Shown one piece after another: positions 53,288 through 61,822 of a stretch of 64,000 nt of DNA. A program made the position numbers and the translations under genes. This stretch comes from Rhodovulum sp. GTDB lineage: Bacteria > Pseudomonadota > Alphaproteobacteria > Rhodobacterales > Rhodobacteraceae. The stretch covers positions 34,954 to 98,953 of the forward strand of contig PALT01000021.1 of the NCBI GenBank assembly GCA_002706605.1, given 5' to 3'. Each line of letters starts with the position of its first letter. Positions within the stretch are counted from its first letter, which is position 1. A model generated the notes under the pieces. The model worked only from the letters and a program-made list of their open reading frames with translations, made no database searches and was not told the DNA's origin.

Positions 53288-54558
53288 TGGGCAGTTTCTT
53301 TATTGTTTTCGCCGGTCTGTTGGCCAGTGGCATTCCCATCGCGCTGGCCCTCGGGATTGGGGGCACGATCTATCTGTACCTGTCGGGCAACGGGATGATG
53401 GCGCTGTTGTTGCCGCAACGGATGATCGCGGGGATTGACCAGTTTGTTTTGCTGACCATTCCGTTGTTCCTGTTGGCGGGGACGTTGATGAATGTCGGCG
53501 GTGTGACGGATCGGATCGTCAATTTCGCCCGCGCGATGGTAGGTCATCGACGCGGAGGAATGTCGTCCGTGTCGATCTTGTCCTCGGGGTTTTTCGCGGG
53601 CATTTCGGGCAGTGCGACCGCCGAGGCGTCTGCGTTGGGCACGATCCTGATCCCGACTATGTCGAAACAGGGGATGCCGCCCGCCTATGCCGCCGCCCTG
53701 ATCGCGGTCAGTTCGGTCATGGGGCCGATCATTCCGCCGTCGATCACGATGATCATCTATGGGGTACTGTCGGGCGCATCGATCGGTCAGCTGTTTCTGG
53801 CCGGTGTCGTGCCGGGGATCATGATCGCGGCGGGCTTGTTGACCTATGGCACGTGGCGCGCGCGCCGCGACGGGTTCCCCGTGACCGAGAAGATGGGCGT
53901 GGCCGAACGTCTGTCGGCCACGCGCCGCACCTTGCCCGCGCTGATCCTGCCGCTGATCATTCTGGTGGGGATCAAGGCGGGGATTTTCACCCCGACCGAG
54001 GCCGCAGCCGTCGCCGTCGCCTATGCCCTGATCATCGGGTTCATCTACAAGGACCTGACCGTCACGCGCGTCTGGAACGCGTTGATCGCGACGGCGCTGG
54101 TGTCGACTTCGATCCTGTTCATCACCTCGATGGCCAGCATCGTGTCCTTCGTCTTTACGCTGGAACAGGTACCAACATTGATCGCCAATGCGATGTTGTC
54201 GGTGACGGAAAACCCGTGGCTGATCCTGTTGTTCCTGAACCTGTTCCTGTTGGTTCTGGGCATGTTCCTAGAGCCGATTTCGATCCTGATCCTGACCATG
54301 CCGATCCTGCTGAAGATACAGGCGATCATTGGCATGGATCCGGTTCAATTCGGCACGGTCGTCGTGTTGAACGTGGTGATCGGGATGGCGACGCCGCCGG
54401 TGGGAATCCTGTTGTTTATCGCCTCGGCGATCTCCGGCGAACCCGTGACGCGGGTGATCCGTGAGGCGCTGCCACTGGTCGGGATTTGCTTGGCCATTCT
54501 GGCGCTGATCGCGCTGATCCCGCAACTGACGCTGTTCCTTCCGCGTGCGTTGTTCTGA
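53287..54558 (+). CDS. TRAP transporter large permease DctM
   Basis: A 423-residue membrane protein with about 12 helices, the translocation subunit using a sodium or proton gradient. Typical segments: SGFFAGISGSATAEASALGTI (about 97-117), MGPIIPPSITMIIYG and VVIGMATPPVGILLFIAS. It is coupled by a 1-bp overlap to dctQ, and followed 8 bp later by the reductase gene. Confidence 0.94.
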   Translation: MGSFFIVFAGLLASGIPIALALGIGGTIYLYLSGNGMMALLLPQRMIAGIDQFVLLTIPLFLLAGTLMNVGGVTDRIVNFARAMVGHRRGGMSSVSILSSGFFAGISGSATAEASALGTILIPTMSKQGMPPAYAAALIAVSSVMGPIIPPSITMIIYGVLSGASIGQLFLAGVVPGIMIAAGLLTYGTWRARRDGFPVTEKMGVAERLSATRRTLPALILPLIILVGIKAGIFTPTEAAAVAVAYALIIGFIYKDLTVTRVWNALIATALVSTSILFITSMASIVSFVFTLEQVPTLIANAMLSVTENPWLILLFLNLFLLVLGMFLEPISILILTMPILLKIQAIIGMDPVQFGTVVVLNVVIGMATPPVGILLFIASAISGEPVTRVIREALPLVGICLAILALIALIPQLTLFLPRALF

Positions 54559-54566
54559 GGTTCCTG

Positions 54567-55295
54567 ATGTCTGATCCGCGAAATATCCTGATCGTTGTGG
54601 CGCATCCTGAACCGCATTCATTTAACCATGCCTTGGCAGGGGAAATGGCGGATGCATTGCGCACGGCCGGTCATACGGTCACGATTTCCGACCTCGCGGC
54701 CGAGGGGGTTCGCGCCGATATTGGCCGCCACGACATGACCGATCCTGCCGATCCCGCGCGGTTCCATGTGCAGGGTGAACAGGCCTATGCCGCGCGCCAT
54801 GGCACATTCGCCCCCGACATCGCGCGGGAACAGGCGCGGGTTGCGGCGGCGGACAATGTGATCCTGCAATTTCCCCTCTGGTGGGGTGGGCCGCCCGCGT
54901 TGCTCAAGGGCTGGATCGACCGCGTCCTCAGCTATGGCTTCGCCTATGTCGATGGCCGCCGGTTTGACAGTGGTGTCTTCAAAGGGCGCCGCGCCATGAT
55001 CAGCGTGACAACCGGCGGCACGCCTGAACGGTTCTCTGACACGGGCGTCTATGGCCCCATTGGCCCGTTGTTGATGCCGATCCGCAAACTTGCCCTTGAA
55101 TACATGGGGTTCGACGTCGCCGAGCCGGTCATCAGCTATGGCGTCCCCCGCACCGACGGGGATGCGCGCGCCGAATACCTGCGCGCTGCGGCGTCTGCTG
55201 CCCTGTCCCTTGCCGCGCTACCCGTTGATCCGACCGACGACTGGCGCACCGCCATTGACACCGTTCCCGACGGCGCATGGGCGCGCAAAACCTGA
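54567..55295 (+). CDS. Flavodoxin-like NAD(P)H oxidoreductase (NQO/MdaB type)
   Basis: A 242-residue flavin reductase of the NAD(P)H:quinone oxidoreductase fold. It opens ILIVVAHPEPHSFNHALA, then has FPLWWGGPPALLKGWIDRVL (about 101-120), FKGRRAMISVTTGGTPE and the conserved GFDV. FMN or FAD would bind near the N-terminal loop. Fourth to fifth gene of the IclR/TRAP operon, with GAGG 6 bp before ATG 54567. It may reduce a quinone or an imported aromatic/unsaturated compound; role unproven. Confidence 0.88.
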   Translation: MSDPRNILIVVAHPEPHSFNHALAGEMADALRTAGHTVTISDLAAEGVRADIGRHDMTDPADPARFHVQGEQAYAARHGTFAPDIAREQARVAAADNVILQFPLWWGGPPALLKGWIDRVLSYGFAYVDGRRFDSGVFKGRRAMISVTTGGTPERFSDTGVYGPIGPLLMPIRKLALEYMGFDVAEPVISYGVPRTDGDARAEYLRAAASAALSLAALPVDPTDDWRTAIDTVPDGAWARKT

Positions 55296-55336
55296 CCCAT
55301 GCTACATCCCATGAAACCCGCATCAAGAGGTCCAAA

Positions 55337-56257
55337 ATGACAGACATCGCAACCATCCGAACCGATCAGGCCGCGCGGATTGCCGATCTCTTGGTCGGGG
55401 CGGTCGACCCGCATGTGCACAGCGGCCCGTCCATCGCGCCGCGCGCCGTTGATCATCTGGACCTTGCGCGGGTCTATTCCGACAACGGGTTCGCCGCGAT
55501 GGTCAGCAAGGACCACGATTATTCCGGCGTGATGTGCGCGCGGATGATCACCGATCACCACCCCGACCTGACGACCAAGGTCTATTCGGGCATCGTTCTG
55601 AACAATGTGGTGGGGGGCATCAATCCCTATGCGGTTGAGCACACGGCGGCCATGGACGGGCGGATTGTGTGGCTGCCGACCTTGGCGGCGGAGAACCACC
55701 TGAACTGGGAAAAGACATCTGGCTGGGCGCACCCCGCCTCGACCCAGAAAATGCGCGCGGCCTCGGCGGTTCCTCTGTTTGACGGGGATCGGTTGCGGCC
55801 TGAGGTTCTGGACCTGCTCGACGTGATGGCCGCGACGGGCATGGCGCTGGCCAGTGGGCACATCCACGTGTCCGAGACCAAGATCGTCTTTGCCGAGGCG
55901 CGCAAACGCGGGGTCGAGCGTCTTATTTTCACCCACCCCGAGGACATCGTCGGGGCCTCGATGGATGACACCAAAGAAATCGCGGATATGGGCGCCTATG
56001 TCGAACATTCGCTGGCCTTCTTTGTCGAAGGGTCCAAGTTCAAGAACCGCACGGATGAGGAGTTGCGCGACTTTATCGATCTGGTCGGGGCCGAGCGTAC
56101 GATCCTTGCCTCGGACCTTGGGCAGACCGGCACGATCAGCCCGCTTGAGGGCTTCCAGAACGGCATCGCCGCCTGCATCGGGCTGGGCTATAGCGATGCG
56201 CAAATCCGTCAGATGATCGCCTCGAACGCCGCCGATGTTATCGGCCTGAACGGGTAG
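55337..56257 (+). CDS. DUF6282 family metal-dependent hydrolase-like protein
   Basis: A 306-residue protein resembling amidohydrolases. It has a DPHVHSGPSIAPR metal site (about 24-36), a second His cluster ASGHIHVSETK and GVERLIFTHPEDIVG, and a late Asp in LASDLGQTG. Proteins of this kind (DUF6282 as I recall it) are found in catabolic operons and have no established reaction; hydrolysis of a lactone, amide or a decarboxylation is conceivable. ATG 55337 has AGAGG upstream. Followed by an HpcH-type aldolase 9 bp later. Confidence 0.75.
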   Translation: MTDIATIRTDQAARIADLLVGAVDPHVHSGPSIAPRAVDHLDLARVYSDNGFAAMVSKDHDYSGVMCARMITDHHPDLTTKVYSGIVLNNVVGGINPYAVEHTAAMDGRIVWLPTLAAENHLNWEKTSGWAHPASTQKMRAASAVPLFDGDRLRPEVLDLLDVMAATGMALASGHIHVSETKIVFAEARKRGVERLIFTHPEDIVGASMDDTKEIADMGAYVEHSLAFFVEGSKFKNRTDEELRDFIDLVGAERTILASDLGQTGTISPLEGFQNGIAACIGLGYSDAQIRQMIASNAADVIGLNG

Positions 56258-56266
56258 GAGGCGGCG

Positions 56267-57016
56267 ATGACAAACGACCTGCGCACACGGATCAAGGCGG
56301 GTGAGCTGTTGATCGGCACGTTTATCAAGACGCCTGCACCGCATAACGTCGAAATTCTGGGGCTGGCGGGATTGGATTTCGCCGTGATCGATCAGGAACA
56401 CGCCCCGATCGGGATCGCCCAGATGGATATGATGGCACTGGCCTCGCGCGCGGCGGGCTTGCCGATTTTGTCGCGGCGGTGGGGGGCATCGCGGGACTGG
56501 ATCGCGCCCCTGTTGGACCTTGGCCTGAACGGGGTTATGGTGCCCCATGTGATGGACGCGGCGGATGCACATGCGGTCTGCGATGCGGTGCGGTTTTCGC
56601 GGGGCAAGCGCGGCCTGTCCCCGTCCCCGCGCGCGGGCAACTATGGCGGGATGAACATCCCGACCTATCGCGAACACAGCGACGCCCATAGCGTGGTCAT
56701 GGTCCAGATTGAGGACGCAAGCGCCTTGGATCACCTCGACGACATCGCCGCGATTGGGGACGTCGATATGCTGTTCATCGGGCCTGCGGATTTGGCGCAA
56801 TCGATGGGGGTAAGCTATCCGTCGCCCGAATTGGACGCGGCCATTTTGCGCGTTATCGAGGCGGGGCAAAAGGCCGGAACGGCGGTCGGGTTGTTCGTCG
56901 GGAACCCCGCCCAGATTGCCGATTGGCACGCGCGCGGCGTGACCTTGTTCGTCTGTGGGTCGGATCAATCCATGCTGCGCGGCGTGGCAACGCAACTGGC
57001 CGCGGCCAAGGGTTAG
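56267..57016 (+). CDS. HpcH/HpaI family aldolase
   Basis: A 249-residue class II pyruvate aldolase of the HpcH/HpaI/GarL group. It carries FAVIDQEHAPIGI (metal/substrate site, about 38-50), VPHVMDAADAHAV, VQIEDASALDHLDDI (metal Glu/Asp) and FIGPADLAQSMGV. It cleaves 4-hydroxy-2-oxo acids to pyruvate or oxaloacetate plus an aldehyde. Last gene of the TRAP operon; AGGAGG precedes ATG. Its stop overlaps the stop of the convergent lactonase gene by 4 bp. It suggests that the imported compound is degraded to a hydroxy-keto acid. Confidence 0.9.
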   Translation: MTNDLRTRIKAGELLIGTFIKTPAPHNVEILGLAGLDFAVIDQEHAPIGIAQMDMMALASRAAGLPILSRRWGASRDWIAPLLDLGLNGVMVPHVMDAADAHAVCDAVRFSRGKRGLSPSPRAGNYGGMNIPTYREHSDAHSVVMVQIEDASALDHLDDIAAIGDVDMLFIGPADLAQSMGVSYPSPELDAAILRVIEAGQKAGTAVGLFVGNPAQIADWHARGVTLFVCGSDQSMLRGVATQLAAAKG

Positions 57017-57864
57017 AGGATCACGCGCGGCTCTGGTCGGCCTTTGATTGGAACGCGGGCGGTGTACACGCGTCCTTGGGCCTTGTCGGGGGTTTCGATC
57101 CCTTCGCAGGCTGTGGTGACGAATAGTGTTTGCAGGTCCGGCCCGCCAAAGGCGGGACAGGACGAATGCGCGCCGTCGACCGTAACGATCATGTCCTCGG
57201 TCCCGTCGGGCAGATAGCGCACCACGCGCCCCAGACCCCATTGCGCATTCCAGATCGCGCCCTCGGCATCCACCACGGACCCGTCGGGGTGAATGCCCCG
57301 CGCGCCGAGGTCCAGAAACACGCGCGCTTCGCCCGTGGGCCAGCCCGCATTGTCAAGCGGTTGGTACATGATCTGACCTACCGTCGTGTCGGTGAAATAG
57401 GCCGTACGCCCATCCGGCGTGAAACAGATCGAATTGGGGATGGTGATGCCCGATACAACTTTGCGCAGCGTACCAAGATAGAAGCGATAGATCGCGCCGC
57501 GCCCCGTTTCGGCGCCTTTGCCCATAGTCCCGATCCAGAACCCGCCATGGGGATCGGCGCGCCCGTCGTTGGAACGTGTGGCGGGATCATCAGCCTCAAG
57601 CGGCGTTATCAGGTCACGTGACCCGTCCGCCGTGTCAAACCGCCAAAGGCCCGTTTCCGATGCGATCAACAGGGTGATTTCGTCGATCCAACCCGCCGCC
57701 GAACAATGTTCATGCATTGCCCATTCCACCGCGCGATCCCCGTCGCGCGATAGTAACCGGTCCCCCAGAATATCGAACCAATAGAACCGGTTTTGGGTGG
57801 GGTGCCAAAGCGCGCCTTCGCCCAATTCGCAGGTTCGGGTATCAAACACCTCGGCCTTAATCAT
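57013..57864 (-). CDS. SMP-30/gluconolactonase family sugar lactonase
   Basis: A 283-residue six-bladed beta-propeller lactonase. ELGEGALWHPTQNRFYWFDI gives the metal Glu, RSNDGRADPHGGFWIGTM the metal Asn/Asp, and IHPDGSVVDAEGAIWNAQWG the last metal Asp. It would open the galactono- or arabino-lactone made by the sugar 1-dehydrogenase. It is last in the minus-strand sugar operon and overlaps the KDPGal aldolase gene by 8 bp, which fixes ATG 57864. Confidence 0.9.
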   Translation of the reverse strand: MIKAEVFDTRTCELGEGALWHPTQNRFYWFDILGDRLLSRDGDRAVEWAMHEHCSAAGWIDEITLLIASETGLWRFDTADGSRDLITPLEADDPATRSNDGRADPHGGFWIGTMGKGAETGRGAIYRFYLGTLRKVVSGITIPNSICFTPDGRTAYFTDTTVGQIMYQPLDNAGWPTGEARVFLDLGARGIHPDGSVVDAEGAIWNAQWGLGRVVRYLPDGTEDMIVTVDGAHSSCPAFGGPDLQTLFVTTACEGIETPDKAQGRVYTARVPIKGRPEPRVIL

Positions 57865-58468
57865 TGCGCATGACCGCGTCATAGGCCGCGACGATCGCGC
57901 GGGCTTTTTCATCGACGGCGGCTGCATCATCGCCGGGTTTGTAAAGGGCGCTGCCGATGCCGAACCCGTCCGCGCCCGCCGCAACCCAAGCCGCGAAACT
58001 ATCGGGGTTTGCGCCGCCGACGGCCAGAACCTCGGTCCCTTTGGGCAGGACGGCCCGCATGGCGCGCAGGCCGGTGGGGCCGAGCAATTCGCCCGGAAAC
58101 ATCTTTAGGCCATCCGCCCCGGCCTGTAGCGCGATAAAACAGTCCGTCGGCGTCATTGCGCCGGGATAGGACAGCAGGCCCGCCGCCTTGGTCTCGGTGA
58201 TGACCGCAGGGTCGGTGTTGGGCGACACGATCAGCTTCCCGCCCGCGTCCTTCACTTGGGCTACCTGCGCGGGCGTCAAAACCGTGCCCGCGCCGATCAG
58301 GGCCTTGTCGCCGAACGCCTCTGCCATCAGTTGGATCGAGAGGAACGGATCGGGGGAATTCAACGGTACCTCGATCTTGGTGATGCCCGCCGAGATCAGC
58401 ACGCCCGCGATGATAGGCGCCTCATCCGGTGTGATACCGCGCAGGATGGCGATTATGTTTCTGCTCAT
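57857..58468 (-). CDS. dgoA: 2-dehydro-3-deoxy-6-phosphogalactonate aldolase
   Basis: A 203-residue class I KDPG/KDPGal aldolase giving pyruvate and glyceraldehyde 3-phosphate. It shows IAILRGITPDEAP, KIEVPLNSPDPF (catalytic Glu), LIGAGTVLTPAQV, and the Schiff-base Lys in GLKMFPGELLGP. The NSPDP and FPGE motifs favour the galactonate rather than gluconate enzyme. It overlaps the kinase gene dgoK by 4 bp (ATGA) and the lactonase gene by 8 bp. Confidence 0.92.
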   Translation of the reverse strand: MSRNIIAILRGITPDEAPIIAGVLISAGITKIEVPLNSPDPFLSIQLMAEAFGDKALIGAGTVLTPAQVAQVKDAGGKLIVSPNTDPAVITETKAAGLLSYPGAMTPTDCFIALQAGADGLKMFPGELLGPTGLRAMRAVLPKGTEVLAVGGANPDSFAAWVAAGADGFGIGSALYKPGDDAAAVDEKARAIVAAYDAVMRND

Positions 58469-59367
58469 GTCTGGTCTTCCTTCAGGCGGTCATGGGCCGC
58501 GATCAAACCGGCGAGGGTCATTGCGGTCGCGTCCGCGCATTTTGCCCCTCCCCCGATGACGCGAATGGCCCTTTCGTAATGTTCACACAGGTCCGGCGCG
58601 CCGATCAACACGACGTCCCCTTGGGTCATCAAATCCTGCGCGCCGTTCAGTTCAACCCCCATCAACAGACCGGACAGGCGCGCGCGGATCGACGCTCCAT
58701 CCTTCCGGCCCAGCAAAGACGCCGCGCGCAGGGAAAACAGGTCGGTGGTCACGCGTCCGGGCGCGTTGAACCCTTGGGCCACTGCGTCGGTGAATGCGTC
58801 GTGATCCCAACCTGCGCCGATGCTGTGGCGCAGGATCGATTGGGTGGCGGTGAGATGGAACAGCTCCCCCGTCATGAACGTGCGAAACGTCTGGACCATC
58901 CCGCCCGAGACACGCGCCCATTTGCTATGTGTGCCCGGCAGGCAGATAACGCCGTCGAAATCGGGTGCACCGGCCAAATAGCCCGCGATTTGGGTTTCCT
59001 CGCCGCGCATCACGTCGGGCGGGGACATCTGACACAGGCCGGGCAGGATGCGCACGTTCAGGCGCGTGTCGCGGGTCGGGACATGGGTTGCCGTGGCCGC
59101 AGTCGGGGCGCAGGGCGCGGTGGCATAGGCCGCCTCGACCCAGCCCTGACGTGCGCCCGCCATGCCACAGATCACCACATCGCACGGGCCATCGCCGATC
59201 AGATCACCGGCGATGTCCAAAAACGCGCCCTCAAATTCATCGGGGGACAGCGTGCCCATGCCGCGATCTGAACGACGTTCAGATATGGGTGCGCCATCCG
59301 CCCCCATCGCCCACAGGCGCAGGTTCGATGTCCCCCAATCCGCAGCAATCCACGACGTCCCTGACAT
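58465..59367 (-). CDS. dgoK: 2-dehydro-3-deoxygalactonokinase
   Basis: A 300-residue kinase phosphorylating 2-keto-3-deoxygalactonate for the adjacent aldolase. It begins SWIAADWGTSNLRLWAM, with the ASKHA phosphate-1 loop, and has CGMAGARQGWVEAAY, ICLPGTHSKWARV and QTFRTFMTGELF, all DgoK hallmarks. ATG 59367 gives this N-terminus; a longer frame runs into the neighbouring gene. It starts 2 bp downstream of the aldehyde dehydrogenase stop. Confidence 0.93.
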   Translation of the reverse strand: MSGTSWIAADWGTSNLRLWAMGADGAPISERRSDRGMGTLSPDEFEGAFLDIAGDLIGDGPCDVVICGMAGARQGWVEAAYATAPCAPTAATATHVPTRDTRLNVRILPGLCQMSPPDVMRGEETQIAGYLAGAPDFDGVICLPGTHSKWARVSGGMVQTFRTFMTGELFHLTATQSILRHSIGAGWDHDAFTDAVAQGFNAPGRVTTDLFSLRAASLLGRKDGASIRARLSGLLMGVELNGAQDLMTQGDVVLIGAPDLCEHYERAIRVIGGGAKCADATAMTLAGLIAAHDRLKEDQT

Positions 59368-59369
59368 GA

Positions 59370-60884
59370 TCAGGTCAGGTCCGTCGGCAGCAGCGCATCC
59401 GGCAGGTTCTGATAGCATACAGGCCGCAGGAACCGGCGGATGGCCAGCGTCCCGACACTGGTCGCGCCAAAGTTGGTCGAGGCCGGATAGGGGCCGCCGT
59501 GGACCATCGCATCGCAGACCTCAACCCCCGTGGGATAGCCGTTGACCAGCACGCGACCGGCCTTGCGTTCCAGAACCGGCATCAAGGCGCGGGCCAGATC
59601 GGTATCGTCGTCCTGCATCATCAGGGTGCAGGTCAATTGCCCGTCCAGCGACCGCGCAACGGCGCGCATTTCGTCGGCATCGGCGACCCGCACGATCAGG
59701 CCAAGGGGGCCAAAGACCTCATGCCCTAAGGCGTGGTTGGCCAGCCATTCCGCACCCGTGGTCGCGAACAGATAGGGCGTCGCGTTGCGCAGATCACAGG
59801 TCGAGGTCAGGACCTCACGCACGCCTTTGGTGCCCGCGATCCGGTCGCGGCCCGCGCGAAAGGCGTTCGCGATCCCCTCGGTCAGCATGGTTTGCGCGCC
59901 AACGGCCGACAGGGCCTCGGTCGCGGCGGCGATGAACGCATCGGTTTCGGGGCTGTCGATGGCCACGACGACTCCGGGGTTCGTGCAAAATTGCCCGACA
60001 CCCATGGTCAGGGATCCGGCCCATCCGGCGGCCATCTCCGCGCCGCGTTCCGACATGGTACTGGGCAACAGGAACATGGGGTTCACACTGCCCAATTCGC
60101 CAAAGAAGGGGATCGGGGTCGGACGGGCGGCACACATGTCAAACAGGGCCCGCCCCGCGCCCAGCGATCCGGTAAAGCCGACCGCATTGATCAACGGGTG
60201 GTTCACCAAGGCCGCACTCAGATCGTTGGTGTTGCCTTGGATCAGGCTGAACACACCCGCGGGCATGCCGGTCTTTTCAATCGCGGCCTTGATCGCCTCG
60301 GCGACGATTTCGCCTGTGCCGGGGTGGGCGGGGTGGCCTTTGACCACCACAGGACATCCGGCGGCAAGGGCACTGGCCGTGTCGCCGCCCGCCGTGGAAA
60401 ACGCCAAGGGAAAGTTCGACGCGCCAAACACGGCCACGGGGCCGATGGGACGCTGCACCATTTTCAGGTCTGGACGGGGAAGGGGCGCACGATCGGGCAG
60501 GGCCGCGTCGTGACGTTGGTCCAGATAGGCACCGTCCAGAATATGGGACGCGAACAGACGCAACTGACCGGTGGTGCGGCCGCGCTCGCCCTGCAAACGG
60601 GCCTCGGGCAGGCCGGTTTCACGGGTGCCGATATCGGTGATCTGATCGCCGCGCTCCTCAATCTCGTCGGCGATGGCGTTTAGGAACGCGGCACGCTCGG
60701 CCCGAGTGGAATAGCCATAGGTCCAGAACGCTTCTTCGGCGGCCTGACAGGCGGCGTCGACCTCGGCCGCGCCACCGTTGGCGGTGTGATGGGCGGGGCC
60801 ACTGACCGGTTGGGACGCAAACGTGTCGTCCGAGCCGACCCAAGCGCCCGCGATCAGGTGTTTTCCATGCGGTTCATATGTCAT
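59370..60884 (-). CDS. 2-oxoglutarate semialdehyde dehydrogenase (NADP-type aldehyde dehydrogenase)
   Basis: A 504-residue aldehyde dehydrogenase of the alpha-ketoglutarate-semialdehyde group. FGASNFPLAFSTAGGDTASA, GFTGSLGAGRALFD, the Glu in FFGELGSVNPMF and the catalytic Cys in GVGQFCTNPGVV match that group. It performs the last step of the oxidative L-arabinose (Weimberg-type) pathway, yielding 2-oxoglutarate. Next to the KDA dehydratase-like gene, 10 bp downstream of its stop. Its presence beside dgoKA is what suggests two branches of one pathway. Confidence 0.88.
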   Translation of the reverse strand: MTYEPHGKHLIAGAWVGSDDTFASQPVSGPAHHTANGGAAEVDAACQAAEEAFWTYGYSTRAERAAFLNAIADEIEERGDQITDIGTRETGLPEARLQGERGRTTGQLRLFASHILDGAYLDQRHDAALPDRAPLPRPDLKMVQRPIGPVAVFGASNFPLAFSTAGGDTASALAAGCPVVVKGHPAHPGTGEIVAEAIKAAIEKTGMPAGVFSLIQGNTNDLSAALVNHPLINAVGFTGSLGAGRALFDMCAARPTPIPFFGELGSVNPMFLLPSTMSERGAEMAAGWAGSLTMGVGQFCTNPGVVVAIDSPETDAFIAAATEALSAVGAQTMLTEGIANAFRAGRDRIAGTKGVREVLTSTCDLRNATPYLFATTGAEWLANHALGHEVFGPLGLIVRVADADEMRAVARSLDGQLTCTLMMQDDDTDLARALMPVLERKAGRVLVNGYPTGVEVCDAMVHGGPYPASTNFGATSVGTLAIRRFLRPVCYQNLPDALLPTDLT

Positions 60885-60894
60885 CTGTATTTCC

Positions 60895-61812
60895 TCACTT
60901 GCCCCAGTTCAGCGCGATCAGGTCCAATTCGCGCGAGAGCGACATCAGGCGATCCTTGGTGCGCGGCGACATGGGTTTGAGCGGATGGCGCACGTAGTCC
61001 GATCCGATCACGCCGCCTTCCATCATCACGGTTTTCGCGGCGCGCAGGCCGCATTGGCGGTTCTCGTGGTTGATCAGGGGCAGGCACAGTTTCCATTGAT
61101 TCAGCGCGGCATCCGTGTTGCCCGCACGGTAATCGACCACAATCGGGCGGATCTTTTCGGGCTGTAGGGCCGAGGTCATCGTGCCGGTGCATCCCGCGTC
61201 CAGATCGGCCAAAAGGGTCACCGCCTCTTCGCCGTCAAACGGGCAGACGATGTCATCGCCGCCCATCTCGATCAGCGCGGACAGCTTGTCCGCCGCAAAA
61301 GGCGTTTCCATTTTGAAATAGGAGACATTTTCGATTTCGCGCGCCATGCGGACCAACAACGGCACGGACAGGGTGACGCCAGATAGCGGCGCGTCCTGCA
61401 CCATGATCGGGATCGACACCGCGTCCGAGACGGCGGCGAAATGTTCGAAAATGCCTGCCTCAGCCGGGACCAGACCCACGCCGTGATAGGGCGGCATCAT
61501 CATCAGCATCGCCGCGCCAAGCGACTGTGCCTCGCGTGCCCGCGCCACCACGATGTCGGTTGCGAAATGGCTGATGGTGACAATGACCGGAACGCGGCCC
61601 GCGACGTGCTCTAGGCTGACACGGGTCAGCGTCGCGCGCTCCTCATCCGACAGAAGGAACTGTTCGGAATAGTTCGCAAGGATACAGATCGCATCGACCC
61701 CTTGGTCGATCATGCAATCCAGAACGCGGCGCATCCCGTCGGGGTCAATGGTGCCATCCGCATGAAAGGGCGTTGGCGCGACGGGCAGGATTCCGGTCAA
61801 TGGCTGTTTCAT
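60895..61812 (-). CDS. Dihydrodipicolinate synthase-family enzyme (probable 2-keto-3-deoxy-L-arabonate dehydratase)
   Basis: A 305-residue class I aldolase-fold protein. GILPVAPTPFHADGTIDPDG is the N-terminal barrel strand and the Schiff-base Lys is in VSYFKMETPF (about residue 168). The family includes DHDPS, KDG aldolase, KdgD and L-KDA dehydratase. Position between an oxoglutarate-semialdehyde dehydrogenase gene and a sugar mutarotase gene points to KDA dehydratase (keto-deoxy-arabonate to 2-oxoglutarate semialdehyde). KDG/KdgD-type activity remains possible. The gene is 10 bp downstream of the mutarotase stop. Confidence 0.8.
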   Translation of the reverse strand: MKQPLTGILPVAPTPFHADGTIDPDGMRRVLDCMIDQGVDAICILANYSEQFLLSDEERATLTRVSLEHVAGRVPVIVTISHFATDIVVARAREAQSLGAAMLMMMPPYHGVGLVPAEAGIFEHFAAVSDAVSIPIMVQDAPLSGVTLSVPLLVRMAREIENVSYFKMETPFAADKLSALIEMGGDDIVCPFDGEEAVTLLADLDAGCTGTMTSALQPEKIRPIVVDYRAGNTDAALNQWKLCLPLINHENRQCGLRAAKTVMMEGGVIGSDYVRHPLKPMSPRTKDRLMSLSRELDLIALNWGK

Positions 61813-61822
61813 CGTCTTTCTC

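Noticed and set aside
55136..57241. 701-codon open frame on the minus strand
   Set aside because: Antisense to the DUF6282 and HpcH genes, rich in Arg/His/Gln/Gly as expected for GC-rich shadow frames, no recognisable motif.
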